Assembly (NCBI GenBank): GCA_023438965.1
Contig: JAEXPB010000560.1
Location: 1 to 10,007 of the forward strand
Source of the DNA: Bacillota bacterium
Lineage (GTDB): Bacteria > Bacillota > Clostridia > Saccharofermentanales > UBA5734
Reading direction: 5' to 3'
DNA length: 10,007 nt
Below the pieces are notes generated by a model. That model had not been told where the DNA came from. It did not search any database and was given only the letters and a program-made list of their open reading frames with translations. How positions within the stretch are numbered: position 1 is the first letter of the stretch; every line of letters starts with the position of its first letter. Positions 1 to 5,934 of the stretch are shown piece after piece. The position numbers were made by a program, and so were the translations under genes.

Positions 1-843
1 TGCAGCCATGGCACGGCGCAGGGCTTCAGCTTCTTTTTCCCGGCGGATGGCGTTCGAAGCGGCGATGGCGGCCTTGGCTTCGTTTTCACCCTGGATAGCG
101 GTCGAGTCGGCAGCGGCAACCTGGATGCGCTGGTCGCGGTGGGCGTTGGCCTGGCCGATCTCACCGTCACGGACCTTCTCAGCCACGGATTTCTTGGCGT
201 CGTTGATTGCCTTGGCGGCGGCTTCTTTACCGAGGGCCTCGATATAACCGGATTCGTCGTTGATGTCGGTGACGTTGACGTTGATCAGGCGCAGGCCGAT
301 CTTCTTCAGTTCAGTCTCGACGTTGCGGGAGACGGCTTCCAGGAATTTGTCGCGGTCGGTGTTGATTTCCTCGATGTCCATTGTGGCGATGATCAGACGC
401 AGCTGGCCGAAGATGATGTCCTTGGCCAGTTCCTGGATTTCCGGCAGTTTCAGGCCCAGCAAACGCTCGGCGGCATTTTGCATGATGCCCTGCTCGGTCG
501 AGATGCCGACGGTGAAACGGGACGGCACGTCGATACGGATATTCTGGCGGGACAGGGCATTGGTCAGGTCGACGCTGATCGAGATCGGGGTCAGATCCAG
601 GTAATCGAAAGACTGGATGACCGGCCAGATGAACGAGGCGCCACCGTGGACGCAGCGGGCGGAGCGGCTGGTGCCGTCGGCATTGTTGCCGACTTTACCG
701 TAGATGACCATGATCTTGTCCGACGGGCACTTGCGATAACGGGACAAGAGGACCAGAAAGAGCATAAAGGCGACGAGGACGGCCACCACGACAAGCATGA
801 TGGCAGCTGGGGTCAGGGCAGCGGCGATGATGGACATTGACAT
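1..843 (-). CDS. Flotillin-like SPFH-domain membrane scaffold protein (C-terminus outside window)
   Basis: Flotillins form oligomeric scaffolds in membrane microdomains; Bacillus YuaG (FloT) is the likely counterpart. The 281 codons read without a stop to the left edge, so roughly the last 200 residues of a usual 480-510-residue flotillin are missing. Residues 6-34 form one hydrophobic membrane segment, followed by the basic stretch SRYRKCPSDK. Residues 35-205 match the SPFH/band-7 domain (VIYGKVG, ISVDLTNALSRQNIRIDVP, LRLIIATMDIEEINTDRDKF). From about 206 an Ala/Glu/Lys-rich coiled coil begins (KEAAAKAINDAKK, EKEAEALRRAMAA), typical of flotillin EA repeats. The start is the ATG at 843, preceded by AGGTG seven bases upstream; a second in-frame ATG lies two codons in. 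It sits 74 bases after the NfeD gene on the same strand with no obvious promoter between, so co-transcription is likely. The family call is secure; equivalence to FloT is inferred from the neighbour. Confidence 0.93.
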   Translation of the reverse strand, partial: MSMSIIAAALTPAAIMLVVVAVLVAFMLFLVLLSRYRKCPSDKIMVIYGKVGNNADGTSRSARCVHGGASFIWPVIQSFDYLDLTPISISVDLTNALSRQNIRIDVPSRFTVGISTEQGIMQNAAERLLGLKLPEIQELAKDIIFGQLRLIIATMDIEEINTDRDKFLEAVSRNVETELKKIGLRLINVNVTDINDESGYIEALGKEAAAKAINDAKKSVAEKVRDGEIGQANAHRDQRIQVAAADSTAIQGENEAKAAIAASNAIRREKEAEALRRAMAA

Positions 844-917
844 TGTTTTCACCTGTTCCTTTCAAATTGCTTTTTACTTGATGTTGTTGATCTGTTAATT
901 TTACGGCCAGCGGGAAT

Positions 918-1655
918 TCAGGTCAGCCGGCGGACCAGCAGACGGTCGCCGCGCCGGGCAACCACTTTAATCTGCGCGCCGGTTTCAATGCCGGCAGCGT
1001 CATCAGTCACGGCGTCGATCTCGAGCGAGCTTTCCTGGACAATGACCGTGCCCTTGCCATAGCCTTTCAAGCCGCCGGGGATGCGCAGGGAGACTTCGCC
1101 GGTCAGGCCAATCGCATTGCCGATATCGATATTTCCGGCGCTCTGCAGCTTGAGCATCTGACCCAGCAGCCAGGCTACCAGCAGCAGGGACAATGCGCCG
1201 GCAATCAGGGCGAGCACTCCGGCCAGCAACGGCATCAGGCCCAGGTCGATCAGGGCAATGCCCGCCCAGCCGCCGATGGCGAAGAAGGCAACGATGCCCT
1301 GCAGGGTGAAAAGGCGTAAACCGGTGTCGTGATAGCCGGCAGTCGTTTCAACCGGGTGCGTATCGGTACCCGCGGCGGTCTCCGGCGGCGCCTCACCGTG
1401 CAGGCCGACGGCATGCCCGACACCGGCCTGGGCGTCGAAATCGTGGGCGCCCGCATCGTGCAGACCGATATCAGGGGTGCCGACGTCATGGGCGCCGATA
1501 TCGTGGACGCTACCGGCATGGGTGGACACATCGTGGTCGCTGCCGGCACCGAGCAGCAGCAGGATAGTCTGGATAATCAGGATCAGGGTCGCGGGAATGG
1601 CCATGACGGCGAAAATCTGTTGGATCAATTGCAGTCCATTCCACCAGGTGATCAT
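918..1655 (-). CDS. NfeD/YuaF-type membrane protein with His/Asp pentad-repeat loop
   Basis: This 245-residue protein resembles the short NfeD (YuaF) proteins encoded beside flotillins and thought to work with them in membrane organisation. Residues 10-37 form a first membrane segment. Residues 38-112 form a hydrophilic loop rich in His, Asp, Gly and Ala. Residues 115-137 and 139-168 form a tight two-helix hairpin. Residues 175-245 form a small beta-rich domain (GLTGEVSLRIPGGLKGYGKG ... RLLVRRLT) typical of the NfeD OB-fold. YuaF is about 174 residues, so most of the extra length is the loop. Charge distribution (Arg114, Lys169, and Asp137 in the hairpin turn) would place loop and OB domain on the same, probably cytoplasmic, face; this is an inference. 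The ATG at 1655 follows AAAGGAG (1664-1670) by eight bases and overlaps the upstream stop as ATGA, suggesting translational coupling. Confidence 0.85.
   Translation of the reverse strand: MITWWNGLQLIQQIFAVMAIPATLILIIQTILLLLGAGSDHDVSTHAGSVHDIGAHDVGTPDIGLHDAGAHDFDAQAGVGHAVGLHGEAPPETAAGTDTHPVETTAGYHDTGLRLFTLQGIVAFFAIGGWAGIALIDLGLMPLLAGVLALIAGALSLLLVAWLLGQMLKLQSAGNIDIGNAIGLTGEVSLRIPGGLKGYGKGTVIVQESSLEIDAVTDDAAGIETGAQIKVVARRGDRLLVRRLT
1386..1535 (-). repeat. Degenerate 15-base tandem repeat encoding ten H-D-x-G-x pentads
   Basis: Residues 41-90 of the NfeD-like protein split into ten consecutive five-residue units: HDVST, HAGSV, HDIGA, HDVGT, PDIGL, HDAGA, HDFDA, QAGVG, HAVGL, HGEAP. Position 1 is His in eight of ten and position 2 is Asp in six of ten. 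Position 4 is Gly in five, mostly the central units. At the DNA level this is a decayed 15-base repeat, with related runs such as cacgat-atcggcgcc recurring. Two more His residues (100 and 109) follow in the same loop. The periodicity is read directly from the sequence; any metal-binding role is inference. Confidence 0.85.
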
Positions 1656-2245
1656 TTTTTTCGCTCCTTTCGTTTGATGACATGCAGTTCGGCGGTAGCC
1701 CGATCACGCAGCTGCCAGGCGCCATAAGCCAGGACCATCGTCTCCAGGACCTCGGCCAGCAAGTCAAGATCGGCCGGCCTGGCCGACGGGTTGTTCCGGA
1801 CAAATGGCCGGGTCGCCGCCTTGATCCGCGCCTGCAGATCAAGGGCGTCGAAATAGCCTGCCGGCGGCAGGTTCAGAACCACATCGCAGAAGTAAAGGTA
1901 GAGTTCGCTGTCGTCGATCAGGTCATCGCTCTCATCCGCCAGGTTATGGTTGATCGAACCGAGCAGGACGGCGATGTCCTCCAGCGGCAGGGTGTGGCGC
2001 AGCAGGGCGATCAGGATGATCCGGCAGGTCTGGCGTCGCGTGTAGCGTTTGTTGACCGGATTGGCAACATAACCGCGTTTGACCCAATTCTGCAGGGTCG
2101 CTCCCGGCACGCCGACCATGTCCGCCAACTGCGATAGATAAATACCGCCGGTAATGGCAAAGACCGCGTCGATCGTCCGCCGGTAGTCCTGACCGCCTTG
2201 CAGGTCCATCTGGATATTGGTTCCAGGTAAGCAAGGCTTAAGCAT
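1652..2245 (-). CDS. DUF1836 family MerR-like helix-turn-helix regulator
   Basis: This 197-residue protein matches the DUF1836 family, a Firmicutes group with a MerR-like DNA-binding head whose ligands are largely unknown. Residues 34-60 carry the helix-turn-helix (GGIYLSQLADMVGVPGATLQNWVKRG), followed by the wing-like VNKRYTRRQTCRI. Residues 86-120 hold the conserved core LPLEDIAVLLGSINHNLADE and the acidic patch DDLIDDSELYLYF. The tail is basic (KRKERKK). The ATG at 2245 is preceded by AAAGGAGGTG five bases upstream, one of the strongest ribosome binding sites in the window. It is first in a minus-strand operon with the NfeD and flotillin genes, and its stop overlaps the NfeD start. It may regulate its own operon through the palindromes upstream, or act elsewhere. 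The family is confident; targets are unknown. Confidence 0.88.
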   Translation of the reverse strand: MLKPCLPGTNIQMDLQGGQDYRRTIDAVFAITGGIYLSQLADMVGVPGATLQNWVKRGYVANPVNKRYTRRQTCRIILIALLRHTLPLEDIAVLLGSINHNLADESDDLIDDSELYLYFCDVVLNLPPAGYFDALDLQARIKAATRPFVRNNPSARPADLDLLAEVLETMVLAYGAWQLRDRATAELHVIKRKERKK

Positions 2246-2309
2246 CTGAGCACCTCCTTTGATCAGGTTGGTGCTAGCTTATCACATGGTCAGATGAACC
2301 TCAATAATA

Positions 2310-2359
2310 ATCACGTGATCTTTACAAGTTTGTAATATGAACTCATTATACGTTATAAT
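2310..2359 (-). promoter_or_regulatory. AT-rich palindrome cluster and probable promoter of the DUF1836-NfeD-flotillin operon
   Basis: On the minus strand a perfect -10 hexamer TATAAT lies at 2350-2345, about 100 bases upstream of the DUF1836 start. The best -35 at 17-base spacing is only CATCAA, so the promoter is weak or needs an activator. The hexamer is half of the inverted repeat ATTATA-cgt-TATAAT (2345-2359), so the plus strand also carries TATAAT. Downstream of the expected start point are two more perfect palindromes: TTACAAgtTTGTAA (2322-2335) and ATCACGTGAT (2310-2319). Their placement suits repressor operators, for instance for DUF1836 autoregulation. Palindromes arise more easily in AT-rich DNA, so this remains a proposal. 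Confidence 0.5.
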
Positions 2360-2363
2360 TTCC

Positions 2364-2393
2364 GCGTTTGATGTTCATTGTTCTATCAAACGC
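2364..2393. repeat. 9-bp perfect inverted repeat between the mannosidase stop and the DUF1836 promoter
   Basis: The arms GCGTTTGAT (2364-2372) and ATCAAACGC (2385-2393) are perfectly complementary and separated by 12 bases. The repeat begins 14 bases beyond the beta-mannosidase stop in that gene's reading direction, where a terminator would be expected. However, the bases after the stem on the minus strand are GGAAATTATAACG, without the run of Ts of an intrinsic terminator. It also sits just upstream of the putative -10 of the next operon, so it could equally be an operator. Its role is undecided. Confidence 0.6.
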
Positions 2394-2407
2394 AGGTAAT
2401 TGACCAC

Positions 2408-4909
2408 TTAGATGCCGGTCGCCACCGGCCGGATGGACTGCCGTTCCAGACTGGCACCGCCGAGGATGGTAACCCGGTGGCGTTCACCCGGCAGCAAGTC
2501 GAAGTAATCATCTGAAAGCCGGATATCGGCTGGCAAATCAAAATGGACCGCATGGGCAAAGGCTGCACTGCCCAGATCGAGGATCAGGTCGTCCCCCCGC
2601 GTTTCCAGGCCATAAACCGTGACCGGAGCCGCCGGCAAGCCCATTTGGCGCCAGGTGCCCCGGCGCAGGATAACCGTCGGCATTTGGCCATCCTGCAGCG
2701 GCCGGACAAAGACGATCGCCTGCTCGTTGCCGGCTGCCGCAGCGGGTGTCCAGACCAGAACAAGCTGTCGGCTCCGGGGTGCCAGCTGCAGGACCGTTGT
2801 TTGGCTGACCCGGGTTCGGCCGTCGCGGGATACTGTGCCGTATTCAACCGGAACAGCCAGCGCCACGGCGTTTTCGTTGATGCCGACGGCCTGGACCTGG
2901 CCGCCCTCGTTAGCCCGCAGGATGACCTTGACCGGTGCCAGGGCGCGTTTGACAAAATACCAGGCGATCTTGCGCCGGAGCTCGTGATCGATGATTGTCC
3001 AGCCGGTCTCGCCCCAGCAATCGTTGTACATCCAGAACAATCCGCCCGAACAGCTTGCCCGATAACGGAAAGCCTCCAGCGAGTATTGGTACATCAGGCC
3101 CTGGCACAAGCCGGCATAGAGCAGGTAGCGGTCGAGGTCGAGGTTCTCCGGATCGGTATAATGGTAGCGGATGCCGGCCGCCACGGTGTCCTTTTCAAAA
3201 GTATTGGTGTGGTGTTGCCAGATCGCGCTGTGAATGTCGACCGGCGCCCCGCCGAAGAAGCGTTCAACCGATTCGCGTTTGACCGGCCCGACATAGCCGT
3301 ATTCCGAGATGAAGCGGGCGTTGGCACGGTCATACTCCTCCGGAACGATCCGCTTCATCATCTCAGGATTCATCATGCAGTCGTGCCAGTGGTGACGATC
3401 ACCGACTAATGGACTGTTGGGTTCCGGACCGCCATACGGCGATGAATTCCAGTAGGGTATTTCCGGGCAGTTCTGCCGGACAGCCGCCGGCGCCAGGAAA
3501 TTGTAGATATGGGCGCCGAAATGGCCGGATTGGGGCCACCAGGACGCGAAGCCCCAGTGGTTTTCATTATTGCCGCACCACAGGACCAGGGCGGGATGGT
3601 TGGCCAGATGCCGGGTCTGATGCTGCAGCTCCCGTTCCGCCTCCTGCCGGAACCAGTCCTGGTTGTCCGGATATTCCGAACAGGCGAACATGAAGTCGTG
3701 CCAGAGCATGATGCCGGCCCGGTCGCACAGGTCGTAGAAAATATCGCGTTCATACAAACCGCCGCCCCAGATGCGCAGCATGTTGAAATTGGCCGCCCGG
3801 GCTTCGGCGACCAGGGCGGCATACCGTTCGTCGCTGACCCGGCCATAAAGCGAGTCGGCGGGGATCCAGTTGCCTCCTTTGCAAAATACCGGCCGGCCGT
3901 TGATGCGGAAAGAGAAGCGCCGCTCCCGCGCCTTATCGCGCGTCTGGTCCAGCTCGATGGTCCGGATGCCGAAGCTAAAAGCCGGCCATTCCGTCTCGAC
4001 GCCCTCGACGCACATGGTCAGACTAGCCTGATAGAGCGGCTGGCTGCCCATGCCATTAGGCCACCAGAGCTGCGGCTCGGGAATCGTCATTTCCACCGGC
4101 AGGTAATTGAGTCCGGAACGCAGGAGAGCTTCCCATTCCAGTGTTGCCACTGTCTGTCCCGCCAGACTGACGATCAGGCACAGGCCGGCGTCCCGGGTGG
4201 CATAAGGATGGAAGTTCTCGACTTCAATCTCGACTTGCAGGACCGCCGCCGGTTCCAGGCGGGCGGTTGCGACATGCACCCGCCGGATGGCCGCCTGGCG
4301 GTGAGCCTCCAGCCAGACCGGCTTCATGATGCCGCAGGTGGCCACGCGCGGATTCCAGTCCCAGCCGAAGGAATATTGCGGCTTGCGCGGGAATCCTTTG
4401 CGCTTGTCGCCCCGGCCGGGTCGCCGTTCTTCTTCGCTGGACATGGCGTACGCCCGCATATCCTCGGGATTCACCCGTTCCAGACCGGTGGTCAAACGGA
4501 CCAGCAGGACGTTCTCACCGGCACGGAGCAATGGCCGGACATCCCGGCGAAACGGGTAAAAACTGCTGAGCTGCAAACCCAGGTGATTGCCGTTCAAGAA
4601 GATGTCGGCGCCGTAATCGAGCGACTCCAAAACCAGTTCGACAATGTCATCAGTCAGCATTGCCTCTTCGCAGGCAAAGGACTTGCGGAACCACCAGGAT
4701 TTTTGTTCCACCCATTCGCTGTCAAAGCAATTCAAGCCTTCCAGCGGTTCCCGGATCAAACCGGCAGCCAGCAGCGGCTGGCGCACATCACCCGGTACCG
4801 GCGCCGGCAGCCAATCTTCTTTTTTGACCTGTATGCTTCTCGCATCAGCAGGGCCGCATTCCAGGCTTTCCCAGCGAACTTGCCAGCCGTCTTTCAAATC
4901 AATGCGCAT
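2408..4909 (-). CDS. Beta-mannosidase, glycoside hydrolase family 2
   Basis: This 833-residue enzyme should release terminal beta-D-mannose residues from short beta-mannosides or beta-mannosyl glycans (EC 3.2.1.25). The GH2 plan is visible: an N-terminal jelly-roll domain (residues 1-190, ending in YSFGWDWNPR), an immunoglobulin-like sandwich (about 195-325), then the TIM barrel with KGGNWIPAD and RIWGGGLYE. The acid/base is Glu449 in LWCGNNEN and the nucleophile Glu536 in FISEYG; these neighbouring sequences point to beta-mannosidases rather than beta-galactosidases or glucuronidases. The C-terminal 170 residues are beta-rich accessory domains. There is no signal peptide, so it acts in the cytoplasm on imported sugars. 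The frame opens upstream to 4990, but the ATG at 4909 is preferred because GAGGTGG lies four bases before it and the protein then begins as homologues do. It diverges from an AraC-type regulator, its likely controller. Confidence 0.93.
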   Translation of the reverse strand: MRIDLKDGWQVRWESLECGPADARSIQVKKEDWLPAPVPGDVRQPLLAAGLIREPLEGLNCFDSEWVEQKSWWFRKSFACEEAMLTDDIVELVLESLDYGADIFLNGNHLGLQLSSFYPFRRDVRPLLRAGENVLLVRLTTGLERVNPEDMRAYAMSSEEERRPGRGDKRKGFPRKPQYSFGWDWNPRVATCGIMKPVWLEAHRQAAIRRVHVATARLEPAAVLQVEIEVENFHPYATRDAGLCLIVSLAGQTVATLEWEALLRSGLNYLPVEMTIPEPQLWWPNGMGSQPLYQASLTMCVEGVETEWPAFSFGIRTIELDQTRDKARERRFSFRINGRPVFCKGGNWIPADSLYGRVSDERYAALVAEARAANFNMLRIWGGGLYERDIFYDLCDRAGIMLWHDFMFACSEYPDNQDWFRQEAERELQHQTRHLANHPALVLWCGNNENHWGFASWWPQSGHFGAHIYNFLAPAAVRQNCPEIPYWNSSPYGGPEPNSPLVGDRHHWHDCMMNPEMMKRIVPEEYDRANARFISEYGYVGPVKRESVERFFGGAPVDIHSAIWQHHTNTFEKDTVAAGIRYHYTDPENLDLDRYLLYAGLCQGLMYQYSLEAFRYRASCSGGLFWMYNDCWGETGWTIIDHELRRKIAWYFVKRALAPVKVILRANEGGQVQAVGINENAVALAVPVEYGTVSRDGRTRVSQTTVLQLAPRSRQLVLVWTPAAAAGNEQAIVFVRPLQDGQMPTVILRRGTWRQMGLPAAPVTVYGLETRGDDLILDLGSAAFAHAVHFDLPADIRLSDDYFDLLPGERHRVTILGGASLERQSIRPVATGI

Positions 4910-4918
4910 AATGCCACC

Positions 4919-4975
4919 TCGCTTGTTATTGGATAATATGATTTTACAGCAGGACGGCTGGGATCTCTTCGCTTG
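4919..4975. promoter_or_regulatory. Mannosidase/AraC divergent control region with a spaced TCGCTTG direct repeat
   Basis: TCGCTTG occurs at 4919-4925 and again at 4969-4975, exactly 50 bases apart, each followed within three bases by TTGG. The first copy touches the ribosome binding site of the beta-mannosidase gene and the second overlaps the -35 hexamer of the regulator gene. AraC-type proteins often bind direct repeats, so these are candidate sites. On the mannosidase strand, -10-like hexamers exist (TAAAAT at 4946-4941, TATTAT at 4938-4933) without a recognisable -35, as expected for an activator-dependent promoter. Short repeats of this length can arise by chance. Confidence 0.35.
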
Positions 4976-5001
4976 ACTTGGCCAGATCATTCTGATATTT
5001 T
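4973..5001 (+). promoter_or_regulatory. Sigma-70-type promoter of the AraC-family regulator gene
   Basis: The -35 hexamer TTGACT (4973-4978) is separated by 17 bases from TATTTT (4996-5001). An extended -10 TG sits one base upstream at 4993-4994. Transcription would start near 5008, about 40 bases before the ATG at 5050. This is one of the clearest promoters in the window and suggests the regulator is made constitutively or is autorepressed. Confidence 0.72.
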
Positions 5002-5049
5002 GACCTCAGGCCCATTTCACCGATCTTGTACGAAAGGGCGGCCAAGCGT

Positions 5050-5934
5050 ATGTCTGTTTTATGTCTGCCGGAAGAAGGTAATGTCGATCTGGCGAGCGAA
5101 TGCCTCTTTCACGATATTTCATCGATCCGCAATTGCTATAATTTGCTGCATTGCCACGATTACCCGGAAATCCTGCTGGCGGTTTCCGGACGTTTTATCA
5201 ATCATGTCAATGGCCAGTCCATCCCCTGCCCGACCGGTTCGCTGATTTTCTTCCGCCCGGCTGATGTGCACCGGATCGACCCGGACGGAGCGGCGGAATG
5301 CCACCTGATTAATCTGACTTATCGCTGGCGGACATTGGTCGACCTCTGTACCTATCTGGGCGAGGATCCAAATGACACCGCTTTCCTCAAGGCGCCGCTG
5401 CCGCCGATGGTCCGGCTGACCGCTGCGCAGCTGCAGGACCTGCTTGGCCGCCTGTCCGCCCTGAACACGATTCCCCTGACCAGCAAATCGCGTATCCGGG
5501 CCACATTGCGGGTCATCCTGCTGGACCTTTATTATCAGCATCTTTTTGCGCCGGTACAGGCCAGGCCGAATGATTGCCCGGTCTGGCTGGCCGATTTGTG
5601 CCAGGCCATGCAGTCGCCGGAACGTTTCGGTGACGGGCCGGCGGCAATGGCCGTGCTGGCCGGGAAAACGCACGCTTACCTGTGCCGGGCGTTCCGCAAG
5701 TATCTGCAGACAACACCGGCGGATTTCCTGAATGGCCTGCGTCTGGATTACGCCCGGAACCTGCTGCTCCGTTCGGACCGCAGCATCCTGGATATCTGCG
5801 GTGAGATCGGCTTCAGCAGCCTGGGGCATTTCTACCGACTGTTCCGAAATCGGTTCGGTGCGCCGCCAATGCAATATCGCCGGGACAACTGGCAAAGCCC
5901 GCATCTGTTCAAGCCGGCCGACACCCGCGGTTAA
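5050..5934 (+). CDS. AraC-family transcriptional regulator with N-terminal cupin sensor domain
   Basis: This 294-residue protein has the two-part AraC plan. An N-terminal cupin-like sensor (about 25-100) contains NLLHCHDYPEILLAVSGRF and a later IFFRPADVHRID, giving His34, His36, Glu40 and His74 in places typical of sugar-sensing cupins. A C-terminal pair of helix-turn-helices spans about 187-280, including DFLNGLRLDYARNLLLRS and the second motif ILDICGEIGFSSLGHFYRLFRNRFG. The layout recalls ChbR of the chitobiose operon, but the ligand cannot be read from sequence. An upstream in-frame TTG at 5026 lacks a ribosome binding site, whereas AAAGGGCGG sits eight bases before the ATG at 5050. It is transcribed away from the beta-mannosidase gene, so it probably activates that gene when a mannoside is present. 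Its TAA overlaps the stop of the convergent polymerase gene. Confidence 0.9.
   Translation: MSVLCLPEEGNVDLASECLFHDISSIRNCYNLLHCHDYPEILLAVSGRFINHVNGQSIPCPTGSLIFFRPADVHRIDPDGAAECHLINLTYRWRTLVDLCTYLGEDPNDTAFLKAPLPPMVRLTAAQLQDLLGRLSALNTIPLTSKSRIRATLRVILLDLYYQHLFAPVQARPNDCPVWLADLCQAMQSPERFGDGPAAMAVLAGKTHAYLCRAFRKYLQTTPADFLNGLRLDYARNLLLRSDRSILDICGEIGFSSLGHFYRLFRNRFGAPPMQYRRDNWQSPHLFKPADTRG

Noticed and set aside
139..840. Long plus-strand open frame (233 codons) opposite the flotillin gene, rich in Asp, Gly and Val.
   Set aside because: It is the mirror of a strongly recognisable SPFH gene in GC-rich DNA, its composition is unlike a folded protein family, and it has no convincing ribosome binding site.
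2349..2377. Possible SigW-type (ECF) promoter on the minus strand, TGAACA followed by CGTA, attractive because Bacillus yuaFG is under SigW.
   Set aside because: The spacer is 19 bases, longer than the 16-17 usual for SigW, and the -35 element is imperfect.
2364..2393. Intrinsic terminator for the beta-mannosidase gene.
   Set aside because: The stem is good but no T-run follows it in the direction of transcription, so it is reported only as an inverted repeat of unknown role.
3509..4936. Plus-strand open frame of 475 codons antisense to the beta-mannosidase gene.
   Set aside because: The minus strand encodes a full GH2 enzyme with all catalytic motifs. The antisense frame shows no recognisable domain and is a codon-bias shadow.
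4910..4990. Possible 27-residue N-terminal extension of the beta-mannosidase.
   Set aside because: It would run through the regulator's promoter, and the ATG at 4909 has GAGGTGG directly before it.
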